DNA from: Bacteroidota bacterium
GTDB taxonomy: Bacteria; Bacteroidota; Bacteroidia; Bacteroidales; PXBB01
Reading direction: 5' to 3'
Assembly (NCBI GenBank): GCA_022708385.1
Contig: JAKIYU010000040.1
Span: 1-13,927 of the forward strand
Length of the DNA stretch: 13,927 bases
Part shown: positions 5,586-12,468 of the stretch, piece after piece
Layout of the letters: the number at the start of each line of letters is the position of its first letter
Position numbering within the stretch: position 1 is the stretch's first letter
Made by a program: the position numbers and the translations under genes
The notes under the pieces: generated by a model
What the model saw: only the letters and a program-made list of their open reading frames with translations
Told to the model about the DNA's origin: nothing
Database searches by the model: none

Positions 5586-5987
5586 CTATCTTATCAGCTC
5601 AAACACACCCTCGTCTCTGTATTTAACACCTTCAAGCGATTCGTACATGACCAGGTAATAGTAGAAACTATCAGCACAGGTATCGCCTCTGTATGTGCCA
5701 TCCCATGGAGTATTAATATCCTCAGAATAAAAAAGTGGGCGGCCATTTTTATTTCTTATTCTCAGTTCATACGTATCGAGGTTAATACCTGATATCCAAG
5801 CCACAGAAGAATCTACATCAGGTTTCAGGCCTCCTTCCGGCCCCCAGTAATCATCTAAGCCATCGTCATTGGGTGTAAATGCACCCGGATAAATGAGAAG
5901 GGATTGTGGATAGTTTTCAGGTTTCTGACAGGACAACAAAAACATTGTTGTTGCTGCAATAAATACTAAAAGAATTCTGTATTTCAT
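5586..5987 (-). CDS. Small lipoprotein consisting of a CHU_C / gliding-motility C-terminal domain
   Basis: A 133-residue protein. The N-terminus is a lipoprotein signal, with a charged start, a hydrophobic core and the lipobox LLSC ending at Cys20, so it should be acylated and exported to an envelope membrane. The rest matches the CHU_C / T9SS type B C-terminal domain: YPGAFTPNDDGLDDYWGP at 33-50, the mid-domain strand YELRIRNKNGRPLFYS, and W-D-G-T-Y-R-G at 95-101 followed by DSFYYYLVMY. This domain normally forms the last 80-100 residues of large secreted adhesins; here it is essentially the whole mature protein. It follows the porP/sprF-like gene by 9 bp on the same strand, so the two are an operon and probably act together. 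Its role as substrate, plug or assembly factor is unknown. Confidence 0.85.
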   Translation of the reverse strand: MKYRILLVFIAATTMFLLSCQKPENYPQSLLIYPGAFTPNDDGLDDYWGPEGGLKPDVDSSVAWISGINLDTYELRIRNKNGRPLFYSEDINTPWDGTYRGDTCADSFYYYLVMYESLEGVKYRDEGVFELIR

Positions 5988-5996
5988 ATTTTATAA

Positions 5997-6992
5997 TTAT
6001 CTGATTTTTAATCGCAATTGCGTTCCCATCAAGGCCGCATTATACCATGCGAAACCACAGGCAGGGTTTATGCCGTACATCAATGAAAAGCTCAATACGG
6101 ATCCTGCATTTAGAGCGGCCACAACGGTAAGTACGTTCATATCCCTGTATTGCAAACCGAGATACAGTTTATCATTGCGCGAAAAGGTTAGCGATGGGCT
6201 CCATGAACTCAGTGTTTTCATTTCCCCCATGCCCCACTCTATGTTAAGGGCTGGGTGGAGGGTGTAAATATCGTTCAGATATACATGACCTCCTGCAGCA
6301 AAATTTAAAAAGCCGGGTAAAGTGTAAATTTTTTGAAGTGTTGTGTCGTAACTGCCTGCATAGCCGGCTGCCATACCCAGGTAGCCGTAAGGGTTGTGAT
6401 ACCAGAACCCGGTATTGAGTCCAACCAATGTGCTTAACGTGTCACGACGGTGCCAAAGTCCGGAAAATTCCATTGTATTCCACACAAAGCCATACTTCGG
6501 GTCTATCATATCACCAAATGTAAGGAGTTTCCTGTCAAAATGTTCTTTGTGATAGCTCAGGGCTGCTCCCGCGCGTATTTTGTGGTAAAATGTCTTTGTA
6601 ATGTGTATATTAAACATGTGGGCATAGCTCAGGCCTACCCTATAGCCTCTTTGCACGCCTTCCTGATAACGTTTATAAAACATGCCGAGGCTTTGGTTTA
6701 TTTTTTTACCGAAGGTAAAATCGTATGTGGCGCCGGCATTGTACGGCAGTAAAAAATTACCGTAATTGTAAAAAGGGTTATTGACCGCTCCCAGAATATG
6801 CACATGATGCCCGTTAAAAATGCCTGTATAGGCCGGGTTTGCCATATTGTCGTTGAAGAGGGCATGGGCTTCGTTGCTCAGAAAGAAATTACTGGAATCC
6901 GTATCCTGTGCGAATAAGCAGGGGCTCAAGACATTCAGAAGAAAAATGAAAATCATTCTTCTCAAATGTTTCTTATACCAACATTTAAACAT
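5997..6992 (-). CDS. PorP/SprF-family type IX secretion outer-membrane protein
   Basis: A 331-residue predicted beta-barrel protein. After a signal peptide (hydrophobic core about 13-27, likely cleavage near A28-Q29) comes the family hallmark N-P-A-Y-T-G at 52-57, then alternating aromatic/hydrophobic strands with GLSYAHMF, AGAALSYHKEHF and LYLGLQYRDM, and a C-terminal strand ending LRLKIR. PorP/SprF proteins are outer-membrane partners of the type IX secretion system; in Flavobacterium, SprF is needed to display the adhesin SprB, which has a CHU_C-type C-terminal domain. Here the partner gene directly downstream encodes a lone CHU_C-domain lipoprotein. The ATG chosen gives a basic n-region (KKHLRR) before the hydrophobic core; a start at Met13 would remove it. 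A well-formed promoter lies just upstream. The family call is firm, but this is probably an accessory paralogue rather than the core porP. Confidence 0.88.
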   Translation of the reverse strand: MFKCWYKKHLRRMIFIFLLNVLSPCLFAQDTDSSNFFLSNEAHALFNDNMANPAYTGIFNGHHVHILGAVNNPFYNYGNFLLPYNAGATYDFTFGKKINQSLGMFYKRYQEGVQRGYRVGLSYAHMFNIHITKTFYHKIRAGAALSYHKEHFDRKLLTFGDMIDPKYGFVWNTMEFSGLWHRRDTLSTLVGLNTGFWYHNPYGYLGMAAGYAGSYDTTLQKIYTLPGFLNFAAGGHVYLNDIYTLHPALNIEWGMGEMKTLSSWSPSLTFSRNDKLYLGLQYRDMNVLTVVAALNAGSVLSFSLMYGINPACGFAWYNAALMGTQLRLKIR

Positions 6993-7016
6993 GATATAAT
7001 TTTAATGAATAAAACT

Positions 7017-7047
7017 CAAATATACAACATATTAAAAGCTAAAGCAA
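7017..7047 (-). promoter_or_regulatory. Promoter of the porP-like gene
   Basis: On the minus strand TTG (7047-7045) is followed after 20 bp by TATATTTG (7024-7017), a good match to the Bacteroidota TTG...TAnnTTTG promoter. Transcription should start near 7012, giving a leader of about 20 nt before the ATG at 6992. Confidence 0.65.
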
Positions 7048-7081
7048 GTACTTTCTAAATCTAAAATGGCTCACTTGCTTT
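7041..7081. repeat. 9-bp inverted repeat over the porP-like promoter
   Basis: AAAGCAAGT (7041-7049) and ACTTGCTTT (7073-7081) are perfect inverted repeats 23 bp apart. The left arm contains the TTG of the -33 box, so a dimeric regulator binding here would cover the promoter. An RNA hairpin is also possible only if transcription enters from upstream. Confidence 0.45.
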
Positions 7082-7139
7082 TAAGTTTCCAAACGTCCAC
7101 AGTTGTTGCAGTTATAAACACACAAGTTCCAAACGTTAA

Positions 7140-7325
7140 ACTTGCCTGCGGCAATCAGGGTTAAAACTATATTTAGGCTGAAGCTGAGGAAAATAAGAGT
7201 TGAGAGTTGAGAGTTCGAAGTTCGGAGTTGGCCATTCGGGCGTGGCATTTCAAAAAATCAAACTCTGAATTCCGAACTTCAAACTTCACACTTGCCTGCG
7301 GCAAGCAGGCTCCAAACTTCGAACT
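7140..7325. repeat. Intergenic repeat cluster after ahcY
   Basis: ACTTGCCTGCGGCAA followed by T or G and CAGG occurs at 7140-7159 and again at 7290-7309. Between them are a tandem GAGTTGA pair (7197-7210), and GAGTTCGAAGTTCGG (7211-7225), which is partly complementary to CCGAACTTCAAACTT (7272-7286). The mixture of GAACTTC/GAAGTTC words and the GCCTGCGGC palindrome resembles dispersed intergenic repeats of Bacteroidota chromosomes. The cluster touches the ahcY stop codon, so part of it will be in the ahcY mRNA tail and may fold there. With the promoter at 7017-7047 this accounts for most of the 333-bp gap at 6993-7325. Confidence 0.55.
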
Positions 7326-8747
7326 TTAATACCTGTAATGCTCAGGTTTGTAGGGGCCGTTGAGTGGAACGCCAATATAATCGGCCTGTTCTTGTGTAAG
7401 TTTCGTTAGTTTGACGCCAATTTTTTCGAGGTGGAGCCTGGCCACTTCTTCGTCGAGCTTTTTGGGCAAGCGGTACACGCCAAGTTTATAGTTCTTTGTC
7501 CAGAGTTCCATCTGGGCAAGTGTTTGATTAGTGAACGAATTACTCATAACGAAAGAGGGATGACCAGTAGCACAGCCCAGATTTACCAGGCGACCTTCGG
7601 CCAGCAAGAATATTTCTTTGCCGTCGGGAAATATGTATTTATCAACCTGGGGTTTGATGTTTACTTTTTTGATACCCGGGTAGGTTTCGAGTTTGTCAAC
7701 CTGAATTTCGTTATCGAAATGGCCAATGTTGCAGACGATGGCCTGATCTTTCATGGCTTTCATGTGTTCAATGGTAATGACATCTCTGTTGCCTGTAGTA
7801 GTGACATAAATATTACCTTCATTCAAAGCTTCTTCCACGGGTTTAATTTCGAAGCCTTCCATAGCAGCCTGCAAAGCACATATCGGGTCTATTTCGGTCA
7901 CAATAACCCTAGCGCCATAGGAACGCATTGATTTGGCGCAGCCTTTACCTACATCGCCATAGCCTAATACCACCACAACTTTACCGGCAATCATCACGTC
8001 AGTGGCCCTTTTGATGCCATCGGCCAAAGATTCACGGCAGCCATAGAGGTTGTCGAATTTAGATTTTGTAACCGAGTCGTTTACATTGATGGCCGGGAAA
8101 AGGAGTTCATTCTTTTCGAGCATCTGGTAAAGGCGGTGCACTCCGGTGGTGGTTTCTTCCGAAACGCCCTTGATATCTTTTACCATGTTGTGCCATTTCT
8201 GAGGTTCTTCGGCATGAATTTGTTTCAGCAGGTTTAGAATGACTTTTTCTTCGTGATTGGCAGGTTTATTATCGAAAAGTTCAGGATTATTTTCTCCCTG
8301 GTATCCTTTGTGGATGAACAGTGTGGCATCGCCACCGTCGTCAACAATCACATTGGGCCCTTTGCCACCCGGAAAAGTAAGAGCTTGGTTGGTACACCAC
8401 CAGTATTCTTCGAGGCTTTCGCCTTTCCATGCGAATACAGGAATACCTTTAGCAGCAATGGCTGCAGCGGCATGGTCCTGGGTAGAAAAAATATTGCAGC
8501 TGGCCCAGCGCACATCGGCGCCAAGTTCAACCAATGTTTCAATAAGTACGGCTGTTTGAATGGTCATGTGCAGTGAACCGGTAATACGGGCGCCTTTAAG
8601 CGGTTTTTCCTTACCGTATTTTTCTCTTAAGGCCATTAAGCCGGGCATTTCCCTTTCGGCGATTTCAATTTCCTTGCGTCCGAAATCAGCCTGGCTGATA
8701 TCTCTAACTTTGTATTTTACAGTGTTTTCAATCATTGTAGTTTCCAT
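7326..8747 (-). CDS. ahcY: Adenosylhomocysteinase (S-adenosyl-L-homocysteine hydrolase)
   Basis: A 473-residue cytosolic, NAD-dependent enzyme that splits S-adenosylhomocysteine into adenosine and homocysteine, relieving product inhibition of methyltransferases. Signatures in order: TGSLHMTIQTAVLIETL (His60, substrate contact), NIFSTQDHAAAAIA, VDDGGDAT (135-142), EETTTGVHRL (Glu198), NDSVTKSKFDNLYGCRESL with catalytic Lys228 and Asp232, the NAD-binding loop GYGDVGKG (262-269), and the C-terminal tail ending PYKPEHYRY, whose Lys and Tyr complete the NAD site of the neighbouring subunit. Compared with mammalian enzymes there is an extra segment of about 40 residues (about 150-190), usual in many bacterial forms. 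A strong promoter lies only about 10 nt upstream, so translation may begin at this ATG or at Met5. No frameshift or missing catalytic residue is seen. Confidence 0.98.
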   Translation of the reverse strand: METTMIENTVKYKVRDISQADFGRKEIEIAEREMPGLMALREKYGKEKPLKGARITGSLHMTIQTAVLIETLVELGADVRWASCNIFSTQDHAAAAIAAKGIPVFAWKGESLEEYWWCTNQALTFPGGKGPNVIVDDGGDATLFIHKGYQGENNPELFDNKPANHEEKVILNLLKQIHAEEPQKWHNMVKDIKGVSEETTTGVHRLYQMLEKNELLFPAINVNDSVTKSKFDNLYGCRESLADGIKRATDVMIAGKVVVVLGYGDVGKGCAKSMRSYGARVIVTEIDPICALQAAMEGFEIKPVEEALNEGNIYVTTTGNRDVITIEHMKAMKDQAIVCNIGHFDNEIQVDKLETYPGIKKVNIKPQVDKYIFPDGKEIFLLAEGRLVNLGCATGHPSFVMSNSFTNQTLAQMELWTKNYKLGVYRLPKKLDEEVARLHLEKIGVKLTKLTQEQADYIGVPLNGPYKPEHYRY

Positions 8748-8762
8748 ATTTTAAATTTTCAG

Positions 8763-8792
8763 CAAAGGTACTCAATTTTTAAAAAATTTCAA
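8763..8792 (-). promoter_or_regulatory. Promoter of ahcY
   Basis: On the minus strand TTG (8792-8790), a 19-bp spacer and TACCTTTG (8770-8763) match the Bacteroidota promoter consensus very well. Transcription should begin near 8758, leaving only about 10 nt of leader before the ATG at 8747, or about 22 nt if Met5 is the start. Confidence 0.7.
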
Positions 8793-8793
8793 G

Positions 8794-8801
8794 TATTTTT
8801 G
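8794..8801 (+). promoter_or_regulatory. Putative -7 promoter element for udk
   Basis: TATTTTTG matches TAnnTTTG and lies 40 bp before the udk start codon. There is no TTG at the -33 spacing, because that region is taken up by the oppositely directed ahcY promoter. It abuts the ahcY -33 box with one base between. Confidence 0.45.
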
Positions 8802-8841
8802 AATGTGCATTTAAGGATGATATACATTAAAAAACATATTT

Positions 8842-9456
8842 ATGTTGCTAATTGGAATAGCCGGCGGTTCAGGCTGCGGTAAATCGACTGTTGTAAAAAA
8901 AATTGTTAAAAGCCTTCCTAAAGATTCTGTGGCCATCATACCGCAGGACTCCTACTATAAGGACAGTGGCCACCTGTCGCCTGAGGATAGGGCAAAAAAG
9001 AACTTTGACCACCCTTCTTCGATAGAATTCAGTTTGCTGCGCAAGCATCTCAACCTGCTCAAAGCCGGCCAGGAAATTGATATGCCGCTTTACTCGTACC
9101 TTACCTGCGCCCGCCTTAAAGAGACACAGAAAGTATGGCCCAGGGAAGTCATGATTGTGGAAGGCATCCTGATACTCACCAATCCGAAAGTGCGTGAAAT
9201 ACTCGACATAAAGGTTTTTGTTGATGCCGACCCCGACGACAGGCTGATGCGCATTATCCGCAGGGATATTGAAGAGCGTGGCCGTTCATTCCTCGATGTG
9301 CTGGAGCATTACGAAAAGTTTGTAAAGCCTATGCACCTGCAGTTTATCGAGCCCACCAAGCGGTATGCGGATATTATTATCCCGCAGGGCGGCGCCAATA
9401 CCGTGGGCATTGACATCCTCACTTCAAAGATCAAACAGTATTATTCGGGGGTTTAG
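8842..9456 (+). CDS. udk: Uridine kinase
   Basis: A 204-residue cytosolic kinase of the pyrimidine salvage pathway, phosphorylating uridine and cytidine to UMP and CMP. The P-loop is G-G-S-G-C-G-K-S-T at 8-16 right at the N-terminus, which fixes the ATG as the start. IIPQDSYYKD (32-41) and NFDHPSSIEF (54-63) are the nucleoside-binding segments of the family, PLYSY follows, and VEGILIL is the Walker-B-like strand. FVDADPDDRLMRIIRRDIEERGRS contains the lid-region arginines. Length matches standard bacterial Udk (about 205-215 residues). It is divergent from ahcY and probably transcribed alone. Uridine kinase is separated from the related phosphoribulokinases by length and the QDSYY motif. Confidence 0.96.
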   Translation: MLLIGIAGGSGCGKSTVVKKIVKSLPKDSVAIIPQDSYYKDSGHLSPEDRAKKNFDHPSSIEFSLLRKHLNLLKAGQEIDMPLYSYLTCARLKETQKVWPREVMIVEGILILTNPKVREILDIKVFVDADPDDRLMRIIRRDIEERGRSFLDVLEHYEKFVKPMHLQFIEPTKRYADIIIPQGGANTVGIDILTSKIKQYYSGV

Positions 9457-9599
9457 GATACAGGCTGTGCTTAATTAGCCTTAATCTGATATGTTACAAA
9501 ACCACAGCAAGCGCCCAATATACCTTTACTCTTGCATCATAAATCCTTTCCAGCACAGTGTTTATACATGCTTTCAGCAGCTATTACACAAGGAAAAAA

Positions 9600-10838
9600 T
9601 CAAAACTTTTTTAAATAATACAACACCGAACAATTACCTTCCCTGAAGGTCTCCTGTGCCTGATGCCTGATATCGGCAGCCGTAACGGCATTGTAAAGGG
9701 CTACTTCTTTGTTGATATTGCTGTTGTTGTCGATAAGTTCGTTGATAGCCAGGTACATGGCTTTATTGAGCACACCGGTCAAGCCCAGTTCGTAATTCAT
9801 TTCGACCTTGTTTTTCACTTTTTGCAGTTCGCGCACCGGTACCGTTTTGCTTTTAATTTTATTCAACTCACTCCAAATGGCTTTTTCGGCTGTAACTACA
9901 GAAACGTTATCGCTCAGGGTGCCTGTAATTACGAATATATCCTTATCGAAACTGCCTGTAATAAAAGCGTCGATACTGCTGAACAGTTTCTTTTTAAGTA
10001 CCAGTTCGCTATGGAGGCGCGATGACTTGCCGTTCGAGAGTAAATCGGAGAGCAGGTCCACAGCATAAATCTCCTTGTCGATGCGCCCGCAGGTATGAAA
10101 CGCCATATAAATCTTATCATAAGGCACCTTACGGAAAACGGTTTTCTTTCGGATTATCTTCTGTTTTGGTTCAGCAGGCAAATGGCGAATATATTTTTCG
10201 CCCGCAGGGATATTGCCAAACCATTTTTCGACCAGCGGCATCACTTCCTTGCTTTCTATATTGCCTGCCAGGCAGAGAATGGCATTGCAGGGGCGGTAGA
10301 ACTTATAAAAGAATTTTTTCACCTCATCGAGCGAGGCGGTTTCGATGTGTTTTACATTTTTTCCAATGGTAGGCCATTTGTAGGGATGTTTTTTATAGGC
10401 CAGGGCGCGGAGCAGTGCCCAGGCATCGCCATAGGGCTGGTTAAGATACGACTGCCGGAATTCTTCGCAGACCACCTGGCGCTGCACGTCGAGGCTCTTT
10501 TTGGAAAAGGCCAGTTGCAGCATACGGTCCGACTCGAGCCAGAGGGCTGTTTCGAGGTTATCCTTTGGCAGTGTTTCGTAATAATCGGTGATATCGTTGG
10601 AAGTGAAGGCGTTGTTTTCCCCGCCCACGCGTTGCAAGGGTTCGTCGAACCTTGGGATGTTTACTGAGCCGCCAAACATAAGGTGCTCGAAGAGGTGAGC
10701 AAAGCCGGTGCGGTTTTCGTCTTCGTCGCGGGCACCGACATTGTACACAATATTTACGGCCACAATGGCGGTGGCAGGGTCATTATGAATGAGCACCTTC
10801 AAGCCATTCCGGAGTTCAAAGCGTTCGAATGTAAGCAT
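9600..10838 (-). CDS. M16-family zinc metallopeptidase
   Basis: A 412-residue single-unit M16 (processing-peptidase-like) enzyme. The inverted zinc motif H-L-F-E-H is at 48-52, with His48 and His52 as ligands and Glu51 as catalytic base; the third ligand is probably Glu126 in VVCEEFRQS, close to the family spacing. GGENNAFTSNDITDYYETLP (72-91) is the typical substrate-strand segment, and the C-terminal half keeps the M16 C-domain pattern (YDKIYMAFHTCGRIDKEIYAVDLLSDLLSNGKSSRL). No signal peptide is seen at the chosen start, so the enzyme appears cytoplasmic. M16 enzymes of this size usually work as dimers with a second, often zinc-less, M16 subunit; no such neighbour is in the window. It begins 13 bp after the TolC-family gene on the same strand and so is in its operon. 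The natural substrate is unknown. Confidence 0.92.
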   Translation of the reverse strand: MLTFERFELRNGLKVLIHNDPATAIVAVNIVYNVGARDEDENRTGFAHLFEHLMFGGSVNIPRFDEPLQRVGGENNAFTSNDITDYYETLPKDNLETALWLESDRMLQLAFSKKSLDVQRQVVCEEFRQSYLNQPYGDAWALLRALAYKKHPYKWPTIGKNVKHIETASLDEVKKFFYKFYRPCNAILCLAGNIESKEVMPLVEKWFGNIPAGEKYIRHLPAEPKQKIIRKKTVFRKVPYDKIYMAFHTCGRIDKEIYAVDLLSDLLSNGKSSRLHSELVLKKKLFSSIDAFITGSFDKDIFVITGTLSDNVSVVTAEKAIWSELNKIKSKTVPVRELQKVKNKVEMNYELGLTGVLNKAMYLAINELIDNNSNINKEVALYNAVTAADIRHQAQETFREGNCSVLYYLKKF

Positions 10839-10851
10839 AGACAGGTATTTA

Positions 10852-12393
10852 TCAGAGGTTATTAAAATCGGCTTCGATTTTTTTATTTTTCAAAAAATCG
10901 TATTGTGTCAGTTTACGCATTTCGTAGTACGATACCCAGAAGTTGCGCAGGCTGTTAATAAACGATTGCTTGGCCAAGTCCTTTGCTTCCTGAGCTAAGT
11001 TGAGCGGGATAATATCTATGCGGCCAATAAGGAAGCGTTGTTTTGTAACTTCATAACGTTTTTGAGCTATAGTATCGGCTTTGGCTGCTATCTCCAATTG
11101 TTTGGCCAACATGTTATACTGCATGGCTTTGAGAAAAATTTCCTGTTCGAAATCAATGACAGCCTGCTCTACATTTGTTTTTACAAGCTCCCTGTTCGAT
11201 TCGGCCATTTTAATTTTTCCTTTTGAAACGCCCCAGTCGAGAATAGGCAACTGAAAACCTATGACAAGTTGTTGCTGGTCGAGGGGGGCCTTATACACAT
11301 TGTTAAAGCCTTCGGCAGTTTGTGTAAGGCCATATACGCCAAAAACATTAATATTAAAGCGGTTGTCGGCTTTGGCTTTAGCCAGGTCGCGGTCGGCCTC
11401 AAGGAGGTTACGCCTATGGGCCAATGCATCGGGACGGTTTTTAAGGGCTTCCTCAATAGCCTTTTGCGGCAATACAGAGCAGACAGGCGTTTCAAGAGGC
11501 AGGCTCAGCTCAACAGGAAGGGTATCCTTTAAGCTCAGGAATGAACGAAAACGGAACAATGCCGACTGGTAGTCAATTTTATTTTGTTCGAGGCTGGCCT
11601 CGGCATTCAGAAAATTAAGCTCCATCTCGAGCAGTTCGTTCTCAGCTATTTTCCCCAGATTATAGCGGCCTTTGGCAATCTTATACAGGGTATCGTTATT
11701 TGAGTAATTTGTTTCGCTTATTTGAACATTGATTTGCGCATTCAGCAAATCGAAAAAGTAATTGGTGGCTTTTATAGCCGTGTTTTCCCTGTCTTCGATA
11801 TACTGGCGACGGGCTTCTTCGTATCTGAGAGGTTCTATGCGCCTTTCCCATCGAAAAGCATTATAGCCGAAAAGAGGCTGATTGATTCCAATACTTATCG
11901 GCGTGGAAGAAAAAGAAGTTACAAGGGAATCGCGAATAAGGTCAATCCTTTGCAATCCGGAATTCAGGAACAGCTGCCCACCAGTTATGCCAATATTTTG
12001 TGAAAGGGAGGCATTGACCGAAGAATTGGCAAGGCTTCGGTTAATAAACACATCGGAACCATCGGGAAGGGTAACAGGAGAAATGCTGCGGTTGAGACTT
12101 GGCACAGTGGCATCCATACTCAGTTGAGGCAGGTATCCTGCTTTGTAAGAGCGGTATTGCCAATAGCTGCCCTTGAAGCGGTGCCTGGCCTTGACAGCAT
12201 CCAGCGAATTGTCCGTAGCCATTTTAATAACATCCTGAAGGCTAAGCACCCTGGCAGAATTTTGTGGCTTAACAGTCTCTGAAAACAAGCAAAGCAGGCA
12301 AAAGAAAACAGAGCCCCAGTATCTATTGAAAATAATAATACTTTTTAAATAATCAAAACACATCATCAATAACGCTTCTGTTTGGTGCTTCAA
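10852..12393 (-). CDS. TolC-family outer-membrane efflux protein
   Basis: A protein of up to 513 residues with the outer-membrane efflux protein plan. A hydrophobic signal segment (about 28-38, VFFCLLCLF) is followed by VLSLQDVIKMATDNSLDAVKARH, the usual first helix, then two repeats of long amphipathic helices (about 195-285 and 325-480) separated by strand segments such as ISIGINQPLFGYNAF and LVIGFQLPILDWG. The late motif IDIIPLNLAQEAKDLAKQSFINSLRNFW is the conserved end of the second repeat. TolC proteins trimerise into an outer-membrane channel and periplasmic tunnel serving inner-membrane pumps or type I exporters; no pump or adaptor gene is in the window. The first ATG lies about 3 nt from the predicted transcription start, so Met10 or Met11 (12366 or 12363) is a likelier start and gives a normal signal peptide. 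The M16 peptidase gene follows by 13 bp. Confidence 0.92.
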   Translation of the reverse strand: MKHQTEALLMMCFDYLKSIIIFNRYWGSVFFCLLCLFSETVKPQNSARVLSLQDVIKMATDNSLDAVKARHRFKGSYWQYRSYKAGYLPQLSMDATVPSLNRSISPVTLPDGSDVFINRSLANSSVNASLSQNIGITGGQLFLNSGLQRIDLIRDSLVTSFSSTPISIGINQPLFGYNAFRWERRIEPLRYEEARRQYIEDRENTAIKATNYFFDLLNAQINVQISETNYSNNDTLYKIAKGRYNLGKIAENELLEMELNFLNAEASLEQNKIDYQSALFRFRSFLSLKDTLPVELSLPLETPVCSVLPQKAIEEALKNRPDALAHRRNLLEADRDLAKAKADNRFNINVFGVYGLTQTAEGFNNVYKAPLDQQQLVIGFQLPILDWGVSKGKIKMAESNRELVKTNVEQAVIDFEQEIFLKAMQYNMLAKQLEIAAKADTIAQKRYEVTKQRFLIGRIDIIPLNLAQEAKDLAKQSFINSLRNFWVSYYEMRKLTQYDFLKNKKIEADFNNL

Positions 12394-12400
12394 ACCTACG

Positions 12401-12408
12401 CAAAATTA
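12401..12408 (-). promoter_or_regulatory. Putative -7 promoter element for the tolC-like operon
   Basis: The minus strand reads TAATTTTG here, matching TAnnTTTG. It predicts transcription starting near 12396, almost on the first ATG (12393), which favours translation from the later ATGs at 12366 or 12363. No clear -33 TTG is seen. Confidence 0.5.
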
Positions 12409-12437
12409 TGTTATAAACACATATTAAAAAAAATTAT

Positions 12438-12445
12438 TATGTTTG
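12438..12445 (+). promoter_or_regulatory. Putative -7 promoter element for the GT4 glycosyltransferase gene
   Basis: TATGTTTG matches TAnnTTTG, 23 bp before the GTG start at 12469. The -33 region is a poly-A stretch without TTG. With the opposite element at 12401-12408 it makes the 75-bp gap a compact divergent promoter region. Confidence 0.5.
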
Positions 12446-12468
12446 TGGAACATTAAAAAATTCTCAGA

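Noticed and set aside
7431..7931. 166-codon plus-strand frame opposite ahcY
   Set aside because: It is antisense to invariant AhcY motifs and shows no domain of its own.
8748..8762. SAH or SAM riboswitch in front of ahcY
   Set aside because: The promoter leaves only about 10-22 nt of leader, too short for any riboswitch aptamer.
9457..9599. Terminator between udk and the M16 gene
   Set aside because: Only a weak AGGCT/AGCCT pair with a 10-base loop and no T-run is present, too little to call although convergent genes would be expected to have one.
10095..10667. 190-codon plus-strand frame opposite the M16 peptidase gene
   Set aside because: The real M16 frame with its HLFEH zinc motif occupies the other strand; this frame has no family features.
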